Shown: positions 33,868 through 42,564 of the stretch, piece by piece
How positions within the stretch are numbered: the stretch's first letter is position 1
Layout: every line of letters begins with the position of its first letter
Assembly: GCF_900102685.1 (NCBI RefSeq)
Contig: NZ_FMZA01000023.1
Location: 1-48,762, forward strand
Reading direction: 5' to 3'
Length of the DNA: 48,762 nucleotides
Origin: Melghirimyces thermohalophilus
GTDB taxonomy: Bacteria > Bacillota > Bacilli > Thermoactinomycetales > DSM-45169
Made by a program: the position numbers and the translations under genes
Notes under the pieces: model-generated
Told to the model about the DNA's origin: nothing
The model's input: only the letters and a program-made list of their open reading frames with translations
Database searches by the model: none

Positions 33868-33945
33868 TGAGAGCGGATGGTGGGTCGTTGTGGTTACGGG
33901 TGGGCGCCCGTGTGTCACCAGAGAGCCAATTTTTGAATCAGGGGG

Positions 33946-34000
33946 TAGACTTCTCATGCAACGGCGTGTATAATAATACAAAACAATGAATTTTTATTAA
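33946..34000 (+). promoter_or_regulatory. argG-argH promoter and Arg box
   Basis: -35 TAGACT (33946-33951), 17-bp spacer, -10 TATAAT (33969-33974). ATGAATTTTTATTAA (33986-34000) matches the AhrC/ArgR operator (reverse of TGAATAAAAATTCAT) and covers the start of the transcript, so repression by the arginine regulator is expected. Confidence 0.7.
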
Positions 34001-34013
34001 GAGGTGTTCGGAG

Positions 34014-35276
34014 ATGGGTAAAGGGAAAGTGGTTCTCGCTTATTCCGGCGGTTTGGATACATCGGTTGCCATCCAGTGGCTGAAGGAAAACTATGGCTAT
34101 GATGTGGTGGCTGTCGCCCTCGACGTAGGGGAAGGGAAAGATCTGGACTTCGTAAAGGAGAAAGCGATCCAGGTGGGGGCCGTCAAATCCTTGGTGGTAG
34201 ATACCCGGGAATGGTTTGCGGAACATTATCTGTTACCGGCCTTGAAGGCTAATGCCATGTATGAAGGGAAGTATCCCTTGGTCTCCGCTCTGTCCCGGCC
34301 GTTGATTTCTGAAGTGCTGGTCAAAGTGGCCGAAGCGGAAGGAGCCGTAGCGGTGGCCCACGGCTGCACCGGGAAAGGGAACGATCAAGTGCGATTCGAA
34401 GTGGCGGTCAAAGCGTTAAACCCCGATCTGGAAGTGATCGCCCCCGTTCGCGAGTGGGCCATGTCCCGGGATGAGGAGATCGCTTACGCCCAAAATCATG
34501 GGATCCCGGTACCCGTCGACCTTGATAATCCCTACAGCATCGATCAGAACTTGTGGGGAAGAAGTTGTGAATGCGGCGTATTGGAAAACCCCTGGGCCGC
34601 TCCTCCGGCAGGCGCCTATGAGTGGACACAGCCGGTGAAGGAGACCCCGGATCAGCCAGAAGAGCTGGAGATCTCCTTCGTGAAAGGGAAGCCTGTTGCT
34701 CTGAACGGGAAAGAGTTGCCTTTTTACGAACTGTTGAGCGAGCTGAACACGCTGGCCGGCAAGCATGGTGTGGGGCGGATCGACCACGTGGAAAACCGGC
34801 TGGTGGGAATCAAATCCCGGGAAGTTTACGAATGCCCTGCAGCGGTCACCTTGTTGACAGCGCACCGGGAACTGGAATTTCTCACCCACACCCGGGAAGT
34901 GACCCGGTTTAAACAGACGGTGGAGGCCAAGTGGTCGGAGACGGTATACGAAGGCCTCTGGTTCTCCCCCCTGAAACAGGCGCTGGATGCTTTTATGGAC
35001 CAAACCCAAGAGAGTGTAACCGGAACCGTTCGGGTGCAACTGTTTAAAGGGCAGGCCGTCGTCACCGGACGGAAATCAGATTACTCCCTGTACAATGAAG
35101 AATTGGCCACATATACACCCGATGACACCTTTGACCACCAGGCCGCTGTCGGTTTTATTCAACTGTGGGGACTGCCGACGGAAGTGAATGCCAAGGTGAA
35201 CCCGAAAAAGGAGGATCCGACCTTCGATGAAACTCTGGGGCGGGCGCTTCACCAAGCCAACCAACCGACTCGTTGA
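34014..35276 (+). CDS. argG: Argininosuccinate synthase
   Basis: 420 aa. Condenses citrulline with aspartate using ATP, the penultimate step of arginine synthesis. The N-terminal PP-loop [18 protein letters not shown] binds ATP. Other signatures are [30 protein letters not shown] and a C-terminal helix region for tetramer formation. ATG 34014 with AGAGGTG upstream. Its 3' end overlaps argH by 50 bases. Controlled by the Arg-box promoter, in step with argCJBD-carAB-argF 4 kb upstream. Confidence 0.97.
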   Translation: MGKGKVVLAYSGGLDTSVAIQWLKENYGYDVVAVALDVGEGKDLDFVKEKAIQVGAVKSLVVDTREWFAEHYLLPALKANAMYEGKYPLVSALSRPLISEVLVKVAEAEGAVAVAHGCTGKGNDQVRFEVAVKALNPDLEVIAPVREWAMSRDEEIAYAQNHGIPVPVDLDNPYSIDQNLWGRSCECGVLENPWAAPPAGAYEWTQPVKETPDQPEELEISFVKGKPVALNGKELPFYELLSELNTLAGKHGVGRIDHVENRLVGIKSREVYECPAAVTLLTAHRELEFLTHTREVTRFKQTVEAKWSETVYEGLWFSPLKQALDAFMDQTQESVTGTVRVQLFKGQAVVTGRKSDYSLYNEELATYTPDDTFDHQAAVGFIQLWGLPTEVNAKVNPKKEDPTFDETLGRALHQANQPTR

Positions 35277-36630
35277 AGAATACACCGCATCCATCGATTT
35301 TGATCAAAAGCTGTATGAAGAAGATATCCGAGGCAGTCTCGCCCATGTGCGGATGTTGGGAGCATGCGGGATTCTCCAGCCCGATGAGGTGGATGCGATC
35401 ACCGCGGGCCTGAAAACGATCCGGGAGAAGATCCGGGCCGGCGAAGTAACTTTTGACATCGCCCATGAAGATATCCATATGAACATCGAAAAGATGCTGA
35501 TCGAGGAAGTGGGGCCGGTCGGCGGCAAATTGCATACCGGACGCAGCCGGAACGATCAAGTCGCATTGGATATGCACCTTTATGTCCGGGCTCGCACCCT
35601 AGATCTGGTAAAGCGGTTAACCGCCCTCCGGGAAGCCTTGATCGCCAAGGCGGAAGCCCATGTGGATACGATCCTGCCCGGTTACACCCATCTGCAGCGG
35701 GCACAACCGGTCCGCCTCGCTCATCATTTGTTGGCTTACGTGGATATGTTTGGCCGAGATGCGGAGCGGCTGATGGACAGCTACAAACGGGTGAACACCA
35801 TGCCCCTCGGTGCTGGGGCCATCGCCGGTACCACCTTTCCCATCCAGCGGGAGCTGGTGGCGGAGGAGCTGGGCTTCGAGCGCTTGTACGACAACAGTAT
35901 GGATGCTGTCAGCGATCGGGATTACCTGGTGGAGTTCCTGTCAGCAGCCTCTCTGATCATGGTCCATCTGTCCCGGCTGTCGGAGGAATTGATCCTGTGG
36001 TCCAGTGAAGAGTTCGGTTACGTGGAGCTGGACGACGCCTTTTGCACGGGAAGCAGCATGATGCCCCAAAAGAAAAATCCGGATGTACCGGAATTGATCC
36101 GGGGGAAAACCGGTCGGGTCGTCGGCCACTGGGTTTCCCTGGTCACCACCCTGAAAGCTCTGCCGCTGACGTACAACAAAGATATGCAAGAGGATAAGGA
36201 AGGTATCTTCGATACGGTCGAAACCCTGGATGGAGCCCTGGCTCTGACTGCACCGATGGTGGCGGAGATGAAAGTGAATGCGGACAAGATGCGGGAAAAC
36301 GCCGAGGCGGGGTTTTCCAACGCGACGGATCTGGCCGACTATCTGGTAACTCGTGGCCTGTCCTTCCGCGAGGCGCACGAGGTCGTAGGGCGGTTGGTTC
36401 TCTCCTGCCTGCAGCAGGGTAAAAGTCTGACTGATCTCACTCTTGATCAGTTTCAACAAGCTTGCCCCGCCTTCGAAGCGGATGTCTTTGACAAACTGCT
36501 GGTGGAAAATGTGGCCGATGCCCGAAAAGCGGGGAGTGGAACGGCTAAGGAGCGTGTGGTGGCGGTTCTTGACCTGAAAAAGAAAGAAATCGACGAAACG
36601 TTGCACTGGTTAAAGACCGTTAATAGTTAA
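35227..36630 (+). CDS. argH: Argininosuccinate lyase
   Basis: 467 aa. Splits argininosuccinate into arginine and fumarate. Fumarase/aspartase superfamily: N-terminal [60 protein letters not shown] and the signature [12 protein letters not shown] with the catalytic Ser in the flexible loop. ATG 35227 lies 50 bases inside argG in another frame, with AAAGGAGG about 14 bases upstream, and starts at the normal family N-terminus. Last gene of the pair; a terminator-like hairpin follows. Confidence 0.97.
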   Translation: MKLWGGRFTKPTNRLVEEYTASIDFDQKLYEEDIRGSLAHVRMLGACGILQPDEVDAITAGLKTIREKIRAGEVTFDIAHEDIHMNIEKMLIEEVGPVGGKLHTGRSRNDQVALDMHLYVRARTLDLVKRLTALREALIAKAEAHVDTILPGYTHLQRAQPVRLAHHLLAYVDMFGRDAERLMDSYKRVNTMPLGAGAIAGTTFPIQRELVAEELGFERLYDNSMDAVSDRDYLVEFLSAASLIMVHLSRLSEELILWSSEEFGYVELDDAFCTGSSMMPQKKNPDVPELIRGKTGRVVGHWVSLVTTLKALPLTYNKDMQEDKEGIFDTVETLDGALALTAPMVAEMKVNADKMRENAEAGFSNATDLADYLVTRGLSFREAHEVVGRLVLSCLQQGKSLTDLTLDQFQQACPAFEADVFDKLLVENVADARKAGSGTAKERVVAVLDLKKKEIDETLHWLKTVNS

Positions 36631-36656
36631 CGGGAAAAACCGGTGCCGTACAGTTC

Positions 36657-36687
36657 AACCTGTCAGTCACGGCCTGGCAGGTTTTTG
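36657..36687 (+). terminator. argGH terminator
   Basis: Stem aacctgtca / tggcaggtt (one G-T pair) with loop gtcacggcc, then TTTTTG. Confidence 0.7.
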
Positions 36688-36688
36688 C

Positions 36689-36703
36689 TTGTCAATCTGA
36701 CAA
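36689..36703. repeat. Perfect inverted repeat upstream of ftsE
   Basis: TTGTCA-ATC-TGACAA, a 6-3-6 perfect inverted repeat, between the argH terminator and the ftsE promoter. It looks like a small operator; the binding protein is unknown. Confidence 0.35.
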
Positions 36704-36744
36704 CATTTCTGGTATATCTATCTGGGAAAAAAACGAAGAAATGA

Positions 36745-36750
36745 TATAAT
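36745..36750 (+). promoter_or_regulatory. Likely -10 of the ftsEX promoter
   Basis: A consensus TATAAT in gatataatgg. No good -35 lies 16-18 bp upstream (ctggga at 36722), so the promoter is weak or needs an activator. The leader to ftsE is about 100 bases. Confidence 0.4.
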
Positions 36751-36856
36751 GGTAAAAGGTTTTTGGACTCATACTTGGACGTTTCTTTTCGATTTTCCGT
36801 CTTGTCTATAAGGTGGTCACCGAGAGCCGCGACCCAAAACATACGAGGGTGATAGC

Positions 36857-37543
36857 ATGATCGAAATGCATGACGTTTATAAGGTGTACTCTAACGGCGT
36901 AAAGGCTTTGAACGGTATCAACACGAAGATCGATCAGGGCGAATTCGTGTATGTGGTGGGCCCCAGCGGAGCGGGTAAGAGCACGTTTATCAAGCTGATG
37001 TACCGAGAGGAAAAGCCCACCCACGGAGTGATTTTGATCAACGGTGTCAACGTGAAAAGGGTGCGGGACTGGAAGATCCCCTACTTGCGCCGGAACATCG
37101 GGGTTGTTTTTCAGGACTACAAGCTTTTGCCCAATATGACAGCGTATGAGAATGTCGCTTTTGCCATGGAGGCGGTGGAGGCGCCGAAGCGTAAGATACG
37201 CCGGAGAGTGCAGGAGGTTTTGGAACTGGTGGGGCTGTACGATCGGATGAACGCTTTGCCCTCCCAGCTATCCGGGGGAGAGCAGCAACGGGTGTCGATC
37301 GCCCGGGCGATGGTGAATAACCCCAACTTTGTGATTGCCGACGAGCCCACGGGGAACCTGGACCCGGAGAACTCATGGGATATCATGTATCTGTTGGAGG
37401 AAATCAACTCTCGTGGAACGACCGTGGTCATGGCGACCCACAATAAGGAGATTGTTAACACCATGCGGAAACGGGTGATTGCAGTCGAACAGGGTGTCAT
37501 TGTCCGCGACGAGCAGGGAGGGGAGTACGGTTATGAAGATTGA
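36857..37543 (+). CDS. ftsE: Cell-division ABC transporter ATPase FtsE
   Basis: 228 aa. ATP-binding partner of FtsX. Walker A GPSGAGKS (35-42), Q-loop VVFQDYKLLPNM, ABC signature LSGGEQQRVSIARAM, Walker B VIADEPTGNLD and the His switch ATHNKE. ATP hydrolysis changes FtsX shape and so switches on a peptidoglycan hydrolase outside the cell, rather than moving a substrate. ATG 36857 with GAGGGTGA upstream. Overlaps ftsX by 11 bases. Confidence 0.96.
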   Translation: MIEMHDVYKVYSNGVKALNGINTKIDQGEFVYVVGPSGAGKSTFIKLMYREEKPTHGVILINGVNVKRVRDWKIPYLRRNIGVVFQDYKLLPNMTAYENVAFAMEAVEAPKRKIRRRVQEVLELVGLYDRMNALPSQLSGGEQQRVSIARAMVNNPNFVIADEPTGNLDPENSWDIMYLLEEINSRGTTVVMATHNKEIVNTMRKRVIAVEQGVIVRDEQGGEYGYED

Positions 37544-38432
37544 CACGTTCTTCCGACATTTCAGGGAAGCGGTCAAAAGCCTGGCCCGTAACAACTGGAT
37601 GACCTTTGCCGCGGTCAGTGCCGTCAGCGTGACCCTCCTGATTTTCGGTCTGTTTCTGGTGTTTGCCTTCAACCTCAGTTTTATGGCGTCGGAACTGGAC
37701 AAGCAGGTCTCGATTCGGGTCTCTTTAAGCCCGCAGATCACCGCGGACCAGATCGATAATATCCGTTCTCAGATCGAACAGGACTCCAAAGTCAAAAGCG
37801 TGGAGTTTATCTCCAAAGAAGAAGGCCTCCAGATGATGAAACAGCAGTGGGGAGATGACAAAGAGTTCCTGGAAGGGCTGGAAAAGGACAATCCCCTTCC
37901 TGACACGCTGCAGATTCAACCGAGCAATCCCCAAGAGACGGAAGCATTGGCAAAGGACCTTCAGCAGTCCTATCCCAATTACATCGAACATGTGGATCAC
38001 GGGGAAGGCGTGTCCGACCGCCTTCTCAACCTGTCCGCCTGGGTTCGGAATATGGTGTTGGTCTTCGGATTGGGCTTGGCGGTATTGGCGGCATTTTTGA
38101 TCTCCAACACGATTAAGCTGACCATCTTCGCCCGCCGTCGCGAGATCGAGATTATGCGTCTGGTGGGGGCCAGTAACTGGTTTATCCGTTGGCCTTTCTT
38201 TATCGAAGGTGGGGTGATCGGTGTTTTGGGGGCGATCGTTCCGGTGACGGTGGTTCTCCTCGGGTATAATGCGGTAGTCGGTATTTTGGACGCCGACAAG
38301 GCGTACAGCTTTTTTAAACTGCTCGGTTTCTGGGATATCGCCTTCAAGGTGACCGGACTTACCACCTTGCTGGGGATCCTGATCGGGATCTGGGGAAGTC
38401 TGATTTCGATTCGCCGGTTCCTGCGCACCTGA
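37533..38432 (+). CDS. ftsX: Cell-division membrane protein FtsX
   Basis: 299 aa. A cytoplasmic N-terminus leads to the first transmembrane helix (about 22-45), then the large extracellular loop ECD1 (about 55-170; KSVEFISKEEGLQMM, LQIQPSNPQETEALA) that contacts the hydrolase or its activator, and three more helices near the C-terminus with the FtsX domain motif RREIEIMRLVGASNWFIRWP. ATG 37533 with GGGAGGGGAG upstream, inside ftsE. The M23 proteins downstream are the natural partners of this loop. Confidence 0.95.
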   Translation: MKIDTFFRHFREAVKSLARNNWMTFAAVSAVSVTLLIFGLFLVFAFNLSFMASELDKQVSIRVSLSPQITADQIDNIRSQIEQDSKVKSVEFISKEEGLQMMKQQWGDDKEFLEGLEKDNPLPDTLQIQPSNPQETEALAKDLQQSYPNYIEHVDHGEGVSDRLLNLSAWVRNMVLVFGLGLAVLAAFLISNTIKLTIFARRREIEIMRLVGASNWFIRWPFFIEGGVIGVLGAIVPVTVVLLGYNAVVGILDADKAYSFFKLLGFWDIAFKVTGLTTLLGILIGIWGSLISIRRFLRT

Positions 38433-38461
38433 TCCGGCGAAGTGATGAAGGGGAGGAGAAA

Positions 38462-39580
38462 ATGGTGAAAGCTAAATTTCTCTGCGGCTGGATGTGCTTC
38501 GTTCTGGCCGCGCCCCTCCTTATCCCCGGTGTCATCCATGCCGACGAGATTGAAGACAAAAAAGAGAGCATCAAGGAACGGGACAAGGAGATTCAGCGCC
38601 TGGAAAAAGAGAAGGCGATGACGGAAAAAGAGCGAAAGACCATGTTCGCTCGTCTGGAAGAGGAAAAGCGGAAATTGGCGGAACGAAACGAAGAGGTTTA
38701 CCGGCTGGAGCAGGAGCTTGAGCGGAGCAAAAAAAAGCTGAAGCTCAAGCAAGACCAGATTCGGGAGCGGAAGCGCCTTTTTGACGGCCGTCTTCGCCAT
38801 ATTTACCAGCAGGGCGACATGTTTTATCTGGAATCTCTCCTCGATGCTGGATCTTTGGAGGAATTTATCAACCGGCTGCGTTATATCCGATTGCTGGCTG
38901 AAAGGGACCGGGAGCTTTTGCAGCAGTTCCGCAAGGACCTATCGGATCTTAAAGCGGAGCAGTCACACTATAAGCAGCTTCTGGCTGATCAAAAGAAACA
39001 AGCGGACCAAGCTCGGTCCCTACACCGAGAACTGACCCGAAAGTATAAAGAATACGAAAAAGAATTAGACCATCTGGCAGAGAAGCAAAATCATCTGGAA
39101 CAGATCAACGAAAAGGAACAAGAGGCGATTCGGAAACTGATCCGTCGCGAGCAGCAGGAAAAGCGGGGCCAGAAGAAAAGTTATAAAGGAGGCCGCTTTT
39201 ATCCGCCGGTTCAAGGGAGTGTTACCTCCTCATACGGCATGCGGTGGCATCCGACTCAAGGTAAGTATAAAATGCACACTGGCGTCGATTTCGGCTCTTC
39301 CCTCGGGACCCCGATCCGTGCGGCGGCTGGGGGAGAAGTGATCGCGTCGCGCCCCTCCACAGGGTATGGTTACATTGTGGTGATTGACCACGGGAGCGGT
39401 CTTTCCACCCTGTATGCTCACATGTACGCCCAAGATGTGAAGGTGGACGTAGGAGATACCGTATCGAAGGGGCAAGTGATCGCTGCGGTGGGCAATAACG
39501 GATGGTCCACTGGCCCCCACCTTCATTTTGAGGTGCTAAAAAACGGTGAACCTACGGATCCCATGCCGTATCTCAAGTAA
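38462..39580 (+). CDS. Secreted coiled-coil M23 peptidase (EnvC/PcsB-like), first copy
   Basis: 372 aa. Signal peptide (MVKAKFLCGWMCFVLAAPLL), cleaved near HADEIE; a long charged coiled coil (about 27-230) like that of EnvC or CwlO-type proteins; a basic linker; and a C-terminal LytM/M23 domain. Zn ligands appear complete: His and Asp in HTGVDFGS and the HxH of GPHLHFEV, with the catalytic His in LYAHMY. An active endopeptidase is therefore likely, unlike E. coli EnvC, whose site is degenerate. It starts 29 bases after ftsX with GGGGAGG upstream, so it is probably an FtsEX-controlled hydrolase in the same operon. Confidence 0.88.
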   Translation: MVKAKFLCGWMCFVLAAPLLIPGVIHADEIEDKKESIKERDKEIQRLEKEKAMTEKERKTMFARLEEEKRKLAERNEEVYRLEQELERSKKKLKLKQDQIRERKRLFDGRLRHIYQQGDMFYLESLLDAGSLEEFINRLRYIRLLAERDRELLQQFRKDLSDLKAEQSHYKQLLADQKKQADQARSLHRELTRKYKEYEKELDHLAEKQNHLEQINEKEQEAIRKLIRREQQEKRGQKKSYKGGRFYPPVQGSVTSSYGMRWHPTQGKYKMHTGVDFGSSLGTPIRAAAGGEVIASRPSTGYGYIVVIDHGSGLSTLYAHMYAQDVKVDVGDTVSKGQVIAAVGNNGWSTGPHLHFEVLKNGEPTDPMPYLK

Positions 39581-39631
39581 TTGCGGGTTCGGTACGATGA
39601 GTGTACCGCGCAGGGGTGAGGGGGTGACTGG

Positions 39632-40702
39632 ATGAAATCACGTCTGTTGACCGGTTTGTTAATCAGTTGTCTCGCTTGGACCGCGGTTTCGGCGGAGGTG
39701 GTTCAGGCGGAAGATGATGCGAAAAAGGCGCGGGAGAAACTGGAGGAAATTCGCTCCAAGAAGGAAAAGGCGGAAGGAAAGGGCGAGGAGATCGCCGATC
39801 AGATGGACAAGGTCCAGGAAAAGATCGATCAGATCGGGAGGGAAATCCACCAACGAGATCAACGGATTCACGAAGTGGAGAAAAGCCTGGAAAAAGTCCA
39901 AGCACGTCTGGATAAAAAGATGGACCGCTATAAGGGGCGTCTGAAACATCTGTATCAAAACGGAGAGGTGGGTTACATGACCTCCCTCTTTGAGTCGGAA
40001 TCTCTATCGCAATTTCTGGCCCGCTTTGAAACGTTTCGGCTGATGGTGAAAGAGGACCACCACTTGGTGGAACAGGTAGAGAAGGATAAACAACAGATCC
40101 TCAAGCAAAAAAAGCGCTTGTCCGATTTGAACCAACAACGTACGAAGAAGATGAAAGAGGCGAAACACGCCTATGAGAAGCTGCAGAAATTGAAGGAGAA
40201 CAATAAGGAGAAGTTAGCCGAGATTAGACAAGAGGAGCAGATCCAAGAGGCGGAGGTTCGAGAGATGAATCTTCTCGCCTTGAAAAACGGTACCTTCCAA
40301 TATCCCGGAGGTCCCTTTCACTGGCCTGGCGACAGCCATCGCATCACATCCGATTACGGTTACCGCGTCCATCCAGTGACAGGTGTTCATAAGCTGCATA
40401 CCGGAATTGATACGGCAGGGGATGCCGGAGATCCCATCTATGCCGCAGCTGACGGTATCGTTCTGGATAGCCGGCCCGCTTCCGGTTATGGTTGGATCAT
40501 CATGATCGATCACGGGAGTAGCTTAACCACCCTGTATGCCCATATGTATCCCCACACGGTCCGGGTTCAAAAAGGGGATTATGTGGAGCGGGGGCAGCAG
40601 ATCGCCGAGATCGGGGACAACGGATATTCCACCGGTCCCCATAACCATTTTGAAGTGAGAAAAAATGGAACCCTTCAAGATCCGAAGCAATATCTCCAGT
40701 GA
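39632..40702 (+). CDS. Secreted coiled-coil M23 peptidase (EnvC/PcsB-like), second copy
   Basis: 356 aa, paralogue of the preceding gene with the same plan: signal peptide (MKSRLLTGLLISCLAW) cleaved near VQAED, a long coiled coil (about 27-200), a linker and an M23 domain. The Zn-site residues are again present: HTGIDTAG, the His in LYAHMY and HxH in GPHNHFEV (Asn between the histidines instead of Leu). The coiled coils of the two copies share pattern (GRLKHLYQNGE versus GRLRHIYQQGD) but differ in detail, so the duplication is not recent. ATG with GGGGTGAGGGGGTG upstream. Ends in a terminator. Confidence 0.87.
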   Translation: MKSRLLTGLLISCLAWTAVSAEVVQAEDDAKKAREKLEEIRSKKEKAEGKGEEIADQMDKVQEKIDQIGREIHQRDQRIHEVEKSLEKVQARLDKKMDRYKGRLKHLYQNGEVGYMTSLFESESLSQFLARFETFRLMVKEDHHLVEQVEKDKQQILKQKKRLSDLNQQRTKKMKEAKHAYEKLQKLKENNKEKLAEIRQEEQIQEAEVREMNLLALKNGTFQYPGGPFHWPGDSHRITSDYGYRVHPVTGVHKLHTGIDTAGDAGDPIYAAADGIVLDSRPASGYGWIIMIDHGSSLTTLYAHMYPHTVRVQKGDYVERGQQIAEIGDNGYSTGPHNHFEVRKNGTLQDPKQYLQ

Positions 40703-40720
40703 TTCCATACTGCCGGTGAA

Positions 40721-40767
40721 ACAAACCCGAATGTGTGACCTGTGCGTACGCATCGGGTTTCTTTTGT
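40721..40767 (+). terminator. Terminator after the second M23 gene
   Basis: Arms aaacccgaatg / gcatcgggttt with a structured loop, followed by CTTTTGT. Confidence 0.65.
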
Positions 40768-40954
40768 AGGACCGGAAAAGGGTGTGCTGGGTGTTTCTTG
40801 TGTCGATGAACAAAGTTTGCTAGAGTAAACCTGATAATATCTGTTACCCGCTTGTCATATACATGAATAACAATCAAAGCGGATCTAGGAGCACATGACA
40901 ACCGGGGCGTTGGTTGACCGGCTGCCGTGAGACGTATATAAAGGTGGTGTCTCC

Positions 40955-42409
40955 ATGTATATGCGCGGACGTACCGTTGCCTTGCTCGTCGTCTTCGCTA
41001 TCCTGTTCAGCAGCTTAACCACTGCGGCAGCGATGGGGGATGGAGGATTGTTATCCAGGGTGACCGGGTCTTCGCTTTTGGGAAGCACTTCTTCAACCGG
41101 TGATGGGTTGGAGGGGAACCTGGATAAACTGAAAGAGGCCTATGGACTGATCAAAGGTCAGTATATTGGAGAAGTGAGCGATCAAAAACTGATCGATGGA
41201 GCGATCCGCGGAATGGTGGAATCACTGGGGGACCCGTATTCTGCCTATATGGACAAGAAAACGGCTAAACAGTTTCACACCTCCATGGAATCCTCCTTCC
41301 AGGGGATCGGTGCGGAAGTGACCATGAAAAAGGGAAAAGTGACAATCGTTTCCCCCTTTAAGGGCTCACCCGCCGAAAAAGCCGGTCTGCGTCCCGAAGA
41401 CCAGATTCTCAAAGTAAATGGTAAAAGCTTGGAGGGGATGGATCTGAACGAAGCCGTCTCCAAAATCAAGGGGCCTAAGGGCAGCAAAGCGAAACTGACC
41501 GTGTTGAGGCCCGGTCAGAACGACCTGATGAAGGTGACGGTGGTTCGCGACGAGATTCCCATCAAGACCATCCATTCAGATATGATGGAGGGTAATATCG
41601 GGAGGATTGAGATCTCCCAGTTTTCCAAAGATACCTCCGCTGACTTCAGCAAGGCTCTGAAGAAATTGGAAAAAGACGGGATGCAAGGGTTGGTCATCGA
41701 TGTAAGGGGCAATCCCGGAGGATTATTGCCATCGGTGCTGGAGATTGCCGAACAGCTGGTTCCCAATGAAAAGCTGATCATGATGACCGAAGACAAAGCG
41801 GGGCAGCGGATGGAATATCGCTCCAAATTGGAAGGGAAAAAAGAGTACCCCATTGTGGTACTGACAGATAAAGGTTCGGCCAGCGCTTCGGAAATCCTGG
41901 CGGCTGCGCTAAAAGAGTCCGGGGGATACAAGGTCGTGGGGCAAAACACCTTTGGCAAAGGAACGGTTCAGACGGCCAAAGATTTTGAGGACGGCAGCAA
42001 TCTGAAACTGACCATGGCCAAATGGTTGACCCCTGAAGGCAACTGGATTCACAAAAAAGGAGTTCAACCCGATGTGAAGGTGGAAATGCCGGACTATTAC
42101 CGAGCGACACCGCCCCAACCGGACCAAGCGTTGGAGCGCGACATGACTTCCCCACAGGTGAAAAACCTGCAACTGGTGCTGGAAGGGCTGGGTTATCGCC
42201 CAGGACGCACCGACGGCTACTTTGACAAAAAGACGGAAACAGCCGTCAAGGCGTTCCAGAAAGCCAATAAGTTGTCGGTAACGGGGAAGGTGAACGAAAA
42301 GACCGCTCTTAAAATGCAGGATGAGTTCGTCTCCCTACTGCGCGACGCAAAAAGCGATCTGCAGCTCCGAGCCGCAATCGAAACCCTGAAGAAAGAGATG
42401 AAAAAATAA
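40955..42409 (+). CDS. Carboxy-terminal processing protease (S41, CtpB-like) with PG-binding domain
   Basis: 484 aa. A signal peptide or anchor (about 7-27) is followed by an S41 N-terminal helical domain (ESLGDPYSAYMDKKTAKQF), a PDZ domain (about 110-190; VSPFKGSPAEKAGLRPEDQI) and the S41 core with VIDVRGNPGGLL, the catalytic Ser in DKGSASASE and, in FGKGTVQ, the Lys and a Gln four residues later, as in CtpB. A C-terminal peptidoglycan-binding domain type 1 (about 395-460; QLVLEGLGYRPGRTDGYFDK) follows. CtpB of B. subtilis cleaves regulators during sporulation; here the wall-binding domain and neighbours suggest an envelope role. ATG 40955 with AAAGGTGGTG upstream. Confidence 0.92.
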   Translation: MYMRGRTVALLVVFAILFSSLTTAAAMGDGGLLSRVTGSSLLGSTSSTGDGLEGNLDKLKEAYGLIKGQYIGEVSDQKLIDGAIRGMVESLGDPYSAYMDKKTAKQFHTSMESSFQGIGAEVTMKKGKVTIVSPFKGSPAEKAGLRPEDQILKVNGKSLEGMDLNEAVSKIKGPKGSKAKLTVLRPGQNDLMKVTVVRDEIPIKTIHSDMMEGNIGRIEISQFSKDTSADFSKALKKLEKDGMQGLVIDVRGNPGGLLPSVLEIAEQLVPNEKLIMMTEDKAGQRMEYRSKLEGKKEYPIVVLTDKGSASASEILAAALKESGGYKVVGQNTFGKGTVQTAKDFEDGSNLKLTMAKWLTPEGNWIHKKGVQPDVKVEMPDYYRATPPQPDQALERDMTSPQVKNLQLVLEGLGYRPGRTDGYFDKKTETAVKAFQKANKLSVTGKVNEKTALKMQDEFVSLLRDAKSDLQLRAAIETLKKEMKK

Positions 42410-42445
42410 TTTTCTCCTCTTCCTGCAACTGTAGAGGAGGAACGA

Positions 42446-42477
42446 GCAACCCCACGGAAAATGGTCCGTGGGGTTGC
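42446..42477 (+). terminator. Hairpin after the S41 protease gene
   Basis: Perfect 13-bp stem gcaaccccacgga / tccgtggggttgc with a six-base loop. The T tract after it is poor (CCTGTTCC), so termination may be incomplete. Confidence 0.55.
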
Positions 42478-42492
42478 CCTGTTCCAGCAGGA

Positions 42493-42506
42493 AGAACGGG
42501 TGTTCC
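42493..42506. promoter_or_regulatory. LexA (DinR) SOS box upstream of uvrBA
   Basis: AGAACGGGTGTTCC contains GAAC-N4-GTTC, the core of the Gram-positive LexA operator (CGAAC-N4-GTTCG). It overlaps the expected -35 zone of the promoter whose -10 is TATAAT at 42528-42533, so LexA bound here would repress uvrB-uvrA until DNA damage. Confidence 0.75.
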
Positions 42507-42527
42507 GGTATTTGTTGTCGTTTGTGC

Positions 42528-42533
42528 TATAAT
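42528..42533 (+). promoter_or_regulatory. -10 element of the uvrBA promoter
   Basis: Consensus TATAAT. The -35 is weak (ccggta at 42505-42510 with 17-bp spacing) and is masked by the LexA box. Confidence 0.6.
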
Positions 42534-42564
42534 AGAACAGATGACAAATTCGAGGTGATTGACC

